A DNA stretch of 64,000 nucleotides from positions 3,162,001 to 3,226,000 of the forward strand of contig CAKKNE010000004.1 in assembly GCA_918797485.1 (NCBI GenBank), written 5' to 3'. Within the stretch, counting starts at the first letter, position 1. Every line of letters begins with the position of its first letter. Source of the stretch: Pelagomonas calceolata. Taxonomy: Eukaryota > Sar > Pelagophyceae > Pelagomonadales > Pelagomonadaceae. Below, piece after piece: positions 9,562 to 17,849 of the stretch. The notes beneath the pieces are model-generated. The model made no database searches. It worked only from the letters and a program-made list of their open reading frames with translations, and was not told the origin of the DNA. Both the position numbers and the translations under genes were made by a program.

Positions 9562-10253
9562 GGACCGAATGGTGGACGCGTGCGCGCGGCGGCGCCTCCT
9601 CCCCAAGAACCCACTGTCCTTGGATCAGGCCTACGCGGCGCCTCGCGAAACGCGAGCGGCGGGCTGCCTGGGTTTGAGCGCGAGGCCTCAACAACGTGCG
9701 GCCGCGGGGCTGCCTCCGGCCGTCGCCGCCCTCGACAGAATGCTGCGGCGGTCGGTGCGCCTGTGCAGCCTGGCGTTTGCGTCGCGGGCGCTACTATTTA
9801 TCGAACGCGGCGGATGCTGGCTTTGCCCGCAGACCCCCCCCTTTTGGCCGCTATATGACGGGCGCGGCGCGGTTTCCAAGTGGGATGCGGCCCGACGCCT
9901 CGGGGGGACGCCTCGGGCGCCCGGCGTCGGCGGGGCAGCCATCGACCGGCGCGCGCGGGGTTGTCCCCCTGCCCTCTTCTCGACAGGCGCGGACGCCGTA
10001 TCCTTTTTTTAGGTCTTCCTTTCGGGAGGTGTTGCGCGGGACGGGTGTTTTATATATGCCTGGTTTTCGGCTTGCTAGTGTCTTACAGGTCACGCTAGCT
10101 AACCTGCATTTCCTAGAAGAGCGGCCTGGTACACACAGCCTGCCTGCTGCTTTTGCCATTTCGTACGTTCAGCACGGAGCCTTGCATCAATTACTCCGAA
10201 TTTCGGCTGCAGCCAGGTCGCAAGAGGTGCTCTCCAGCAGCTACAGACCAGCC
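9562..10253. other. Divergent promoter region, PP1/OTU
   Basis: 692 bp without a convincing gene, although several frames are open because of high GC. It holds motif copy 3 at 10074-10099. Confidence 0.5.
10074..10099 (+). promoter_or_regulatory. Palindromic intergenic motif, copy 3
   Basis: GCTAGTGTCTTACAGG then TCACGCTAGC, 154 bp upstream of the OTU ATG, in a divergent promoter. Confidence 0.5.
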
Positions 10254-11279
10254 ATGAGTAATTTTTTAACAGAACTGGCGGACATGTTCCCGAGCTGGGA
10301 CGCCGAGGCCCTGCGCGCGGTGCACGAGGCGAACCGCGGCGACCAGGAGAAGACGATCACGCAGCTCCTCGCCTGGACCGCGGAGGACGCGCCAGGACCG
10401 CAGCAGCCGGCCGCGGCGTTCCCCGTCGTCTGCCCGCCGGGCGCCGGGCCCGGCACGCAGCTCCTCGTGCACGCGCCGACGACGGGCCAGCAGATGACCG
10501 TCGTCGTGCCAAACGGCATCGGGCCCGGCCTCCAGTTCCTCGTCGCGCTGCCGCCGCAGTTCGCGCGCGCGACGCCCGCGCCGCAACCGCCGGCGCCGCC
10601 CCAGATCCACGACGCCGCGCCCGTCGTGCTCGAGCGCGCCTTCTACGACGACATCATGGCCAAGCGCATCACGGACAAGATGGCGCCCAAGGCCACGGGC
10701 GCCCTCCTCAAGGCCACGGCCAAGTTCAAGCAGCTCGCGCGCAAGGCCCGGGCCGAGGTCGCGCGGCGGCCGCACGTGCGCCGCCTGCCGAGCTCGCAGG
10801 ACGGTCAGGTCATCCGCGACGCGACGCGCGAGGACAAGATCGCCGCGGGCAAGGCGCTGCTCGGCCAGCGCCTCGCCTTCCTCGCGCTGCGCATGGTCGA
10901 GATGGAGGACGACGGCAACTGCCAGTTCCGCGCGCTGTCCCATGAATTGTACGGCAGCCAGGACCACCACCTCCGCGTGCGCGCGGGCGCCGTGGCCTAC
11001 CTGCGCGCCCACGAGGCCGACTTCGCGCCCTTCGTCGGCACGGCGGCCGACTGGGCGAACTACCTCGGGCGCATGGCCAAGTCGCGCGAGTGGGGCGACG
11101 AGCTCACGCTCCAGGCGGCCTGCGGCGCCTTCGCGGTCGACGTGCACGTCATCTCCACGGAGACGGAGCACTTCCACCTCGAGTACGCGTGCCCCGTGCC
11201 GTCGGCGGCGACGCCGCGCAAGCTGTTCCTGTCCTACATCTCGCCGATCCACTACAACGTCGTCGTGCCGAATAAGTAG
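10254..11279 (+). CDS. CUE-OTU deubiquitinase
   Basis: 341-aa cysteine protease predicted to remove ubiquitin. Residues about 1-42 form a CUE-like ubiquitin-binding three-helix unit (TELADMFPSWDAEALRAVHE, ITQLLAW). A Pro/Ala-rich linker with a PPGAGPGTQLLV-type repeat (two related units) follows. The C-terminal OTU domain carries the catalytic motif DDGNCQFRAL near 219-228 and the catalytic His in ISPIHYNVV near 334. The order and spacing of Asp, Cys and His are those of active OTU enzymes. The start is the ATG at 10254 (MSNFLTELADMF); the frame is open further upstream but lacks family content. Confidence 0.9.
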   Translation: MSNFLTELADMFPSWDAEALRAVHEANRGDQEKTITQLLAWTAEDAPGPQQPAAAFPVVCPPGAGPGTQLLVHAPTTGQQMTVVVPNGIGPGLQFLVALPPQFARATPAPQPPAPPQIHDAAPVVLERAFYDDIMAKRITDKMAPKATGALLKATAKFKQLARKARAEVARRPHVRRLPSSQDGQVIRDATREDKIAAGKALLGQRLAFLALRMVEMEDDGNCQFRALSHELYGSQDHHLRVRAGAVAYLRAHEADFAPFVGTAADWANYLGRMAKSREWGDELTLQAACGAFAVDVHVISTETEHFHLEYACPVPSAATPRKLFLSYISPIHYNVVVPNK

Positions 11280-11308
11280 TTCTCTCCTGTCTCACAGAAA
11301 TCACATAC

Positions 11309-12337
11309 TTAGTGGCTCACGAGGAACGGGTTGAACGGCTTCTTCGCCCCCGGCTCCGCCTCCTTCGGCGCCTCGCGCACGAGCTCCGCGCCGCGGAGGA
11401 GCGCCGCGAGCTCGGCCTCGGACACCGGCGGCGGCTCGGGCACGTCGAAGCCGTAGATGCCGCGGTTGATCTCGACTTCCGGAGGATGGAACTTTTTGGG
11501 GGGCGGCGGCGCCTTCACCTCGGAGAAGCCGGCCGACGTCGTGCCGACGTCGCCGGCCTTCCAGTGGCGCTTTAGCAGCTTCGACGCCGCGGCCTCGGCC
11601 TTCGCCGGCGCCTCCGCTTGTTCGCGCTCGGCGCGCTCGCGGGCCCGGACGCGGTCGCCGCCGAAGGCCCGGACGACGCGCGCCTGCTTCCCGATGAGGT
11701 CCGCGGCGCGCGTCACCTTGCCGAGGCCCCGCGCGGCCCACGTGTGCTTCGCGTGCTCCATGACGCAGACCTGGGCCACGGTCAGGTCGTCATAATCAAT
11801 CTCGAGGAGGTGCTTCGCCTTGCCCTCCTTATTTTTTTGCAGCTTTTTATAAGCCTTGACGAAGGCCCGCTCGATCTTATCCAGATCAATCACACTCTCG
11901 TCCAACCCCAACTTCCGGTAGTACTCCGGCAGCCTTAAAATGTGTTGGTGCTCCTCCCGGAGCCGGTCCGCCTCCTCGAGGCACGCCGTCTCGCCCCGCG
12001 GCCGCCCGTCGTCGCCCAGCGGCACCTCGAAGTCCTCGTCGTCGTCGGGCTGCTCCTCCGGGACCATCTGGGGCCGGGCCCGGCCCATTTTCTTTTTGGC
12101 GGCCGCGACCTTCTCGTGCAGCGGCACGGGCGGTTTCCAGTCAGATGGTATGGCGTCGAGGTGGGCCGTCGCGCGCGCCATCTTCTGGGGGTACTCATCG
12201 AAGCGCTTCCACGTGTCCGCCTCGCACGTGTCCTCGGGGTAGGCGCCGCGGTCGTCCTCGGGCAGCGCCTCGGGCGCGACGGGGATGATCACCTCGTCGC
12301 CGCGCTCGGGGTCCCCGAACTCGAGCTGGACGGGCAT
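11309..12337 (-). CDS. Hypothetical protein with J-like helical segment
   Basis: 342 aa from the ATG at 12337. The N-terminal third has Trp/Pro-rich motifs (YPEDTCEADTWKRFDEYP, IPSDWKPPVPLHEKV), then an acidic stretch. A segment LPEYYRKLGLDESVIDLDKI with AFVKAYKKLQKNKEGKA recalls helices of J domains, but no HPD tripeptide is visible, so co-chaperone function is not claimed. The C-terminus includes KFHPPEVEINRGIYGFDVPE and ends FNPFLVSH. No transmembrane segment is seen. The 23-bp tandem repeat starts at the base just before the start codon. Confidence 0.7.
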   Translation of the reverse strand: MPVQLEFGDPERGDEVIIPVAPEALPEDDRGAYPEDTCEADTWKRFDEYPQKMARATAHLDAIPSDWKPPVPLHEKVAAAKKKMGRARPQMVPEEQPDDDEDFEVPLGDDGRPRGETACLEEADRLREEHQHILRLPEYYRKLGLDESVIDLDKIERAFVKAYKKLQKNKEGKAKHLLEIDYDDLTVAQVCVMEHAKHTWAARGLGKVTRAADLIGKQARVVRAFGGDRVRARERAEREQAEAPAKAEAAASKLLKRHWKAGDVGTTSAGFSEVKAPPPPKKFHPPEVEINRGIYGFDVPEPPPVSEAELAALLRGAELVREAPKEAEPGAKKPFNPFLVSH

Positions 12338-12383
12338 CTTGGGCTGGCTTTGTTTTTATGCTTGGGCTGGCTTTGTTTTTATG
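12338..12383. repeat. Perfect 23-bp tandem duplication at a start codon
   Basis: Positions 12338-12360 and 12361-12383 are identical 23-bp units (CTTGGGCTGG...TTTTTATG), directly abutting the minus-strand start codon at 12335-12337. Confidence 0.9.
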
Positions 12384-12792
12384 GGCTGCTGTACTGCCAG
12401 CGTGCTGTGGGCAGCCGACCGCGCCCGGAAGCGATGCGACCGTGGAATGCCGGCGCGCACGGGTCGTTTGCGTGCCGCGTTCCAGGCCTGCAGGCGCTGC
12501 CATTTGAGTGCGGGCTCTCGCGCGGCCCACTAGCCTACACAGGGAAGCCGGCGGAGCCATCGCCGGGACCGGGACCTTCTCGAACGGGCTCAAGGAACCG
12601 TCTTCAAATCGCGATCATATCTAGCGCGGCTATCTAGCGCAAACCCAATAATGCAGAGCGTGCCGCTGCAAGATCACGCAGTGATTTGCGGACTTCTTGG
12701 GCAGCCTAGTCTGCAACACGCTGTGATCGGTTTTGGGCGCAAAGGGCAGTGCACCAGCAGATTAAGGGCTGCTCCTTCCCTGGGGCAACAAC
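12384..12792. other. Divergent promoter region
   Basis: Between two divergent starts. It contains a short direct repeat of TATCTAGCGC-like sequence near 12618-12642. No gene seen. Confidence 0.5.
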
Positions 12793-14970
12793 ATGGCTGT
12801 GGAGGTGGCGGCCACCTCCTTGGCGGTCGGTTTGGCCACCGCCCTCAACTCCGCCGTCCGCGGGGCCACGGGGAAAAGCATCGCGCAAAATTGCTCGTCC
12901 CTCCTGAACAAGGTGCGGTCCAAGGTGCTGGGGACGGTCGTCGACGTCAAGGCCAAGCAGCTCGCCGACGACGCCTGGAAGAAGGCCGAGGACAGGATCA
13001 CCGGCTTGGAGCGCAATGAGCGCTTGGCTTTCTCCCAGCGGCTCGCCGCGCTCGGCAAGACGCTGTGGAACCTGGAGGCCAACCCCATCGTGGAGGACGA
13101 GGGGGTGAAGGGCGCGCTGGACGGCCTGCGTGGCTCTCTCGAGCGCGCCGTCGAGGGCACCGACGACGCCGCCGCGCGCGGTCGCGCTTCTACAGATATC
13201 CAGGGGTACGCTCAGAATCTGAGCATAGCAATGACTGCGGCGTCCGCGAAACGCTCCGACGCCTCGGCCGCGGCGTCCGCGAACCGCTCCGCCTCGTTCC
13301 ACGCCGAGACTACGGACGGCATCAACGAGCTCAATGCCAAGATTGATGCCCTGCAAATGAATGAGGCGGCGATCCAGGACCAGTACGTGTACGACCCCTA
13401 CGACTCGGACGACGACCAAGAGGCGTCGCTATTGGGTTGGGGCTCCTTCGGTTCGACGCACAAGATGAGAAACGAGGAGGATGGCTGCGTATACGCCGTC
13501 AAGCTCATCAACATCAAAAGGGCGGGCACCGGCGTCGAAAAGCTGCGGGAAGAAGCCGCGCGCCTCTCGATGCTGAATCATCCGAACATCGTCCGCTACT
13601 TCACGGCCTTTCGCTTCAAGAAGAACAAGTTTTTCGCCATCGTCATGGAACTGTTGAAGGGTGGCTCGCTGCTAGAGCGCCTCCAACGGGTGTCCGGCCC
13701 GCTCACTTCCGGCCAGCGGCCGCGCGAGGCGCAGACCGAGCAGTGGGCACGGCAGGTCGCGTCGGCACTTGCGCACATGCACGCGCGACGGATGCAGCAT
13801 CGCGATCTGAAACCGGACAACGTTCTCTTCGACGAGCACCAAAACGCGCGAGTCATCGACGTCGGGCTCGCCGTGGTCGTCGTCGCCAAGAGCAAGGTCT
13901 CTTCGAGGGGCGGCGCCAACAAGGTCGGCGCCTTGATGTACCAGTCGCCGGAGAAGGCGCAAGGCCGCGCATACGACGGCAAGGACGACGTCTGGGCCCT
14001 GGGGTGCATGCTCGGCGGCGCGGTCACGGGGAAGTTGGTGGAGGCTCGCAGCACGGGCGTTTTCGCGCTCGACCCCGAGGCAGTGAAGGCGTTCGTCAAA
14101 GAGACCAACGCCGCGTCGGCCAGGTTCGGCTGCCTTGTCACCACGATGCTTGCGAAGAATCCGATGGTGCGGCCCGCGGCGCAGGGCGTCGAGTGGGCAC
14201 TCGCAACCGGCGCGTCGGTATTCGCGGGTGGCGCCGCGATCGTCGAGGAGGAGGAGGAGGAGGACGAGGAGGACGAGGCCGAGGCCGAGCAGCGGCGCCG
14301 CGCAGCCGAAGCCGAGGCCGCCAGGGAAAGGCGGCAACGCCTCGCCGCCGAAGCAGAGGCGAAGGCCGCTGAGGAGAGGCGGCAGCGTCTCGCTGCCGAA
14401 GCACAGGCCGCCGAGGCAGAGCGGAAGCTTCGCGCCGCTGAAGCGGCCGCCGAGGAGAAAAAGCGGCGCGAAGCCGCCAAGGCCGCCGAGGAGAAAAGGC
14501 AGCGCGAAGCCGCCGCGGCCGCCGCGGCGGAGCGGGCCCGCGCCGAGCTCCGCGCCGTGCGAGACGATGCGGCGCGCCGCGAGCGGGCCCGCGCAGCAGC
14601 CAAGGCCGCCGAGGCGGAGCGAAGACGCCGCGCCGAAGCCAAGGTCGCCGAGGAGAGGCGGCAGCGTCTCGCCGCCGAAGCACAGGCCGCGGAGGCAGAG
14701 TGGAAGCTTCGCGCGGCTGAACGTCGCGCCGCGGCCGCCGAGGCGGCTGCCGATGAGGAAGAAAGAGCCCGTAATTCTGCGCGACTCCGACGCGAAGCCG
14801 AGGCGCTCTGGGCTGAGGAGGATAGGCAGCGCCGCCAACGCGAAGCCGCGGAAGCGGCGGAAAATCAGAGAAAAGCGGAAATCAGAGAAAATCAGAGAAA
14901 AGCGATCACGAGGGGGGTCGCTGCCCTCGTGACGGGGGGTTTGTCGGAATTGTACTATCAAAATAAATAA
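12793..14970 (+). CDS. NEK-like protein kinase with long coiled-coil tail
   Basis: 725-aa predicted Ser/Thr kinase. The N-terminal 190 residues are helical and Ala-rich. The kinase domain (about 210-470) has a glycine loop GWGSFGS, the ATP lysine in YAVKLI, a catalytic loop HRDLKPDN near 336, and MYQSPEKAQG as the activation-segment end. The metal-binding DFG is replaced by DVG (VIDVGLA), while HRD and Lys are intact, so activity is probable but not certain. A run of Glu/Asp follows, then about 220 residues of charged Ala/Glu/Arg coiled coil built of near repeats (ERRQRLAAEAQAAEAE occurs twice). The C-terminus, ITRGVAALVTGGLSELYY, is amphipathic. The stop lies in an AATA microsatellite. Confidence 0.85.
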   Translation: MAVEVAATSLAVGLATALNSAVRGATGKSIAQNCSSLLNKVRSKVLGTVVDVKAKQLADDAWKKAEDRITGLERNERLAFSQRLAALGKTLWNLEANPIVEDEGVKGALDGLRGSLERAVEGTDDAAARGRASTDIQGYAQNLSIAMTAASAKRSDASAAASANRSASFHAETTDGINELNAKIDALQMNEAAIQDQYVYDPYDSDDDQEASLLGWGSFGSTHKMRNEEDGCVYAVKLINIKRAGTGVEKLREEAARLSMLNHPNIVRYFTAFRFKKNKFFAIVMELLKGGSLLERLQRVSGPLTSGQRPREAQTEQWARQVASALAHMHARRMQHRDLKPDNVLFDEHQNARVIDVGLAVVVVAKSKVSSRGGANKVGALMYQSPEKAQGRAYDGKDDVWALGCMLGGAVTGKLVEARSTGVFALDPEAVKAFVKETNAASARFGCLVTTMLAKNPMVRPAAQGVEWALATGASVFAGGAAIVEEEEEEDEEDEAEAEQRRRAAEAEAARERRQRLAAEAEAKAAEERRQRLAAEAQAAEAERKLRAAEAAAEEKKRREAAKAAEEKRQREAAAAAAAERARAELRAVRDDAARRERARAAAKAAEAERRRRAEAKVAEERRQRLAAEAQAAEAEWKLRAAERRAAAAEAAADEEERARNSARLRREAEALWAEEDRQRRQREAAEAAENQRKAEIRENQRKAITRGVAALVTGGLSELYYQNK

Positions 14971-14984
14971 ATAAATAAATAAAT
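14956..14984. repeat. (AATA)n microsatellite
   Basis: About six tandem AATA/AAAT units overlapping the kinase stop codon; slippage here could alter the last codons. Confidence 0.8.
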
Positions 14985-15199
14985 TAGGGAAGACCTAAAA
15001 AAGGAACAAGCTCCTAAGAACCTTGTCCTGCTCGGTCAGCATGCCCAACCGAATTTCATAGTTGGGTTAGACCTGCAAAGCACCGTACCGTTTAGGACGG
15101 GAGCAAATCGGCCGCCCATGGTCCAATAGCAAGCGAGGCTACCGGAACAACGGACTTATTTCTGGTTTCAACTGCTCCCGAGCAGTTCCACGGGCACAT

Positions 15200-15440
15200 G
15201 TGGCCAGACTCGTGGAACTGGCCGATAAAGGGGTTCGTCGGACGCGATGGGATAATGGAGCTTACGTTCGTGGATCCGGCGACGGGCGAGCACACTGCGT
15301 GGTTCGGAAAAATGTTGTAAAGAATGTGTCTCTGGACGGGCGGCGCGTCGTGCCTGCGTCGGGCGACGAGACGCTCAAGGTATCGTCGGGAAACCTTAAG
15401 CGCGGCCCGGGGCAGGTAGCAAATAAATACAAACTAGCAA
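15200..15440 (+). pseudogene. Decayed WD40-repeat relic
   Basis: One frame reads SLDGRRVVPASGDETLKV, the hallmark of a WD40 blade (normally DGRRVVSGSGDxTLKVWD). Just upstream a different frame reads DPATGEHTAWFGK, matching the WD-to-TGE link between blades. The two parts are out of frame and no complete repeat or full-length gene surrounds them, so this looks like a fragment of a WD40 gene left between the kinase and the PDZ-ferredoxin gene. Confidence 0.5.
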
Positions 15441-15442
15441 GC

Positions 15443-16363
15443 TTACCACGCGCTACCGGACGTCGCCGACCCGAAGAAGCCCCCGTCCCGGTCCGGCCGC
15501 ACGCGCACCTCGACGTCGCCGTAGACGAAGGTGACGCAGGATAATCTACAGGACGGCTCGCAGCCCTGGAGGTTCAGCGTGCCCTCCTCATCATTAGATT
15601 TGCGGTTCGTCGCGGCGGCGCCGCCGACGACGTCCACAATACACGTGCCGCACATCTGGTGGCCCGCGCAGTTCGTCCAGGCCGTCGTGCCGCGGTAGAC
15701 GTCGATGCCGTCCTTCACGAGCGCGTCCCTCAGATTCGCGCCCGCCTCGACGACGATCTCGCGCCGCTCGCCGCGGTCGTCGACGGTGATCGTCGCGGCG
15801 CCCGGCGCGGCCTGTGATCGGCCCACGGCCGCGAGCAGCTCCGTTCGATCGCCGCGGAAGAACTCGAGCCGCGCCTCCGCGTCAACGGCGGCGAGGCGCG
15901 CCATCGCCGCGTCGAACGTCGCGTCGAAGACGGCATCGCCGTCGATGGCCACGAGCTGGTCGCCCGGCGCCACGGCGCCGGACTGCTCCGCCGCGCCGCC
16001 GGGCAGCAGCGCGCGCACGTAGACGCCCACGAAGCTCAGGTCCGTGCCCCACTCGACGCCCGTCGCGCCGCGCGGCAGCGCGACGAGGGACGCCCGCGGG
16101 TCCGCGACGACGGCTCCTGCTTCTATTCCGGCGGCCTCGCGCGCCAGGTCCGCCGCGGCGTCGGCGACGGGCGGCGCGTCGCCCTTGTCCCCGCGCTTGC
16201 TCGGCGGCGTCCACCGCCGCTTCTTCTGCTTCGGCGGCTGCCAGCGCGCGCCGTCGCGGCCGGGCGGTGTCTCGGCGCAGCGGCGCGAGGGTGGTCGCGG
16301 CGCGTTCGTGGGGGCGACTAGCGCTGCTGCTGGCAGGGCTAGGGCCCACCACGGGACGCGCAT
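15443..16363 (-). CDS. PDZ-[2Fe-2S] ferredoxin fusion, plastid-targeted
   Basis: 306 aa. A hydrophobic leader with AAALVAPTNAPRPP resembles a stramenopile plastid presequence (signal peptide then transit peptide). After a basic linker comes a PDZ domain (about 90-170), recognisable from GVYVRALLPGGAAEQSGAVAPGDQLVAIDGDAV-type sequence. The C-terminal ferredoxin fold contains NCAGHQMCGTC and a later CEPSCRLSC, offering the four cysteines of a [2Fe-2S] cluster. It may carry electrons while bound to a partner through the PDZ groove (inference). It is divergent from the gene at 16700. Confidence 0.85.
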   Translation of the reverse strand: MRVPWWALALPAAALVAPTNAPRPPSRRCAETPPGRDGARWQPPKQKKRRWTPPSKRGDKGDAPPVADAAADLAREAAGIEAGAVVADPRASLVALPRGATGVEWGTDLSFVGVYVRALLPGGAAEQSGAVAPGDQLVAIDGDAVFDATFDAAMARLAAVDAEARLEFFRGDRTELLAAVGRSQAAPGAATITVDDRGERREIVVEAGANLRDALVKDGIDVYRGTTAWTNCAGHQMCGTCIVDVVGGAAATNRKSNDEEGTLNLQGCEPSCRLSCVTFVYGDVEVRVRPDRDGGFFGSATSGSAW

Positions 16364-16699
16364 TGTTCCTTTGTGATGATGGGTGTCTCAGCGTCGCATC
16401 CGTGTGATTATTTAAGAGATTTATAGCGAGCTCAGGCCACCGATGGGCCCCGCGTTACTGTGTAAGCTGGCTTTTGTCGAAGTGGTCTAGTACCTCTCTA
16501 GCTAGGTAAAGGCCCCTGATTTTTGTTTGGTTGGCTTGGGCCGGGCGCTTAGACGCTAGGATCGCCTTTAGGAGCCCTTCAGGACTTCCCAGAGAAGGTC
16601 CCTGCCAGCGGGAGTGCCAGCTCGCACCGCTACGCGTCGTACACCAAAGATTTCAGGAGGCCCAGCGCAGCAGCAGCGCAATACAGCTGCACGACCCAA
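16364..16699. other. Divergent promoter region
   Basis: 336 bp between divergent starts; contains CTCTCTAGCTAGG near 16494 but no clear motif copy. Confidence 0.4.
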
Positions 16700-17815
16700 A
16701 TGGTTGTGATCCTAGGCGACGGCACGGTCGTCGCGGACGACGATCCGCGCGCCCGCCTGCGCCGGGCTCGCCAACAGTTGCCCGACAGCCGCCTGAAATA
16801 TGCTCTGCTGGCGGTGGCGCTCGCAGCCGCGTACAGCTTCGTAAACGCGCCGGCGTCGGAGGCCGCCGGAGGAAAGGTCCCGGCCATGAATCGCGCGCCG
16901 AAAGACCACTGGCTCCACCTGTACTACTCGCCGTTCCTGGTGCGCGACCTCTCGACGTCCTCGGCGCACCAAGATCATAGCGTCCTCGGCCGCGTAAAGC
17001 ACCTGTTCCGCCCGGGGTTGGGCAAGGACACGACGCTGGATAGTAAGGGCCGCGAGGTCGATTACGGCGGCGCCGACGGCTCCGCCTTCGAAGAGATCGA
17101 CATCGAGGACCCGGACTCCGTCGTCGACAGTGCACAAATCAGACTTTGGCACCCGACTCACTGGTTGATTTGCGCACAGGTCGTCGGGACGCGCTGCGCG
17201 TCGACCAAGTTCGCGCTCTCCGTCTACTTCTGCGGCGCCGCCACCGCGAACGGCGACGAACTCAATACCTGGAACGGGTGGGCCGGCGGCCTCGCGGCTC
17301 TCCGGGAGACGCTCGAGTCGATGCACATGCTGTCGAGGAAGGGAGGCGTCCACCCCGCCTTCGTCTACGAGCTCTCCCTCGGCCAGAAGGAGCGGTCGGA
17401 CCCGGCGCTCGAGCACGTTTGGACAATTGTGGCCCAGCCCGACGGAACCTACATGTGGCTGCAGTCCTATATTCAGCAGTATACGCTCCAGAAGTGGATG
17501 AAGGAGACGCTACGCCGCGGTGAGCAGTATCTTACCTACGAGCAATTGGTGGCGAAGCTCGACAAGTACCAAGAATTACGCGCCGCCGCGGCGACGGGCT
17601 GGACCGCACGGGCGAACACGCTGTACAAGGAGCTCTTTTGGGTCGACGTCAGGGAGAATGGGGACGTCCGCTTCTCGGCCGCGAACGCCATCGAGGACCT
17701 CTGGTGGCAGATCCGCTGCAAGTATCCGACAGCCAAAACGCCCCCGCCGCGAGGCCCCGGTCCCCGCGCGGGCGAGTCGCGAGGGCCGGATACGAGTAGC
17801 GGGGACCGGTCCTAA
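16700..17815 (+). CDS. Hypothetical single-pass membrane protein
   Basis: Exons 16700-17119 and 17180-17815 give 351 aa. A helix YALLAVALAAAYSFVNAP near residues 33-51 anchors the protein; the rest is soluble with conserved-looking HLYYSPFLVRDLS, LSVYFCGAATANGDE, VYELSLGQKER and TYMWLQSYIQQYTLQKWM. A Pro/Arg-rich tail follows. I recognise no family. The intron is an introner element of 60 nt without stops, so an unspliced message would be translated with 20 extra residues. It is convergent with the PARP gene (34 bp between stops). Confidence 0.7.
   Translation: MVVILGDGTVVADDDPRARLRRARQQLPDSRLKYALLAVALAAAYSFVNAPASEAAGGKVPAMNRAPKDHWLHLYYSPFLVRDLSTSSAHQDHSVLGRVKHLFRPGLGKDTTLDSKGREVDYGGADGSAFEEIDIEDPDSVVDSAQIRLWHPTHWLICAQVVGTRCASTKFALSVYFCGAATANGDELNTWNGWAGGLAALRETLESMHMLSRKGGVHPAFVYELSLGQKERSDPALEHVWTIVAQPDGTYMWLQSYIQQYTLQKWMKETLRRGEQYLTYEQLVAKLDKYQELRAAAATGWTARANTLYKELFWVDVRENGDVRFSAANAIEDLWWQIRCKYPTAKTPPPRGPGPRAGESRGPDTSSGDRS
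17120..17179 (+). mobile_element. Introner element 1 (intron, in-frame)
   Basis: Element 17128-17179 (52 bp; ends CAGTGCACAAATCA / TGATTTGCGCACAG), flanked by 8-bp duplications GTCGTCGA/GTCGTCGG. Using the GT of the duplicated target as donor gives a 60-nt intron that keeps the frame; the GTGCAC donor inside the element would give 50 nt and break it. Confidence 0.8.
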
Positions 17816-17849
17816 CTCTGTCGTGTTGAATACACAAGTTGTTACCCTC

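Noticed and set aside
10266-11252. 328-codon minus-strand frame opposite the OTU gene
   Set aside because: Shadow frame; the plus strand has intact OTU catalytic motifs.
13596-14961. Long minus-strand frames opposite the kinase
   Set aside because: Ser/Leu/Arg-rich complements of the repetitive coiled coil.
15030-15075. Possible tRNA-like fold (CCCAACCGAATTTCATAGTTGGG)
   Set aside because: Only one arm pairs; no acceptor stem, anticodon arm or TTCRA box.
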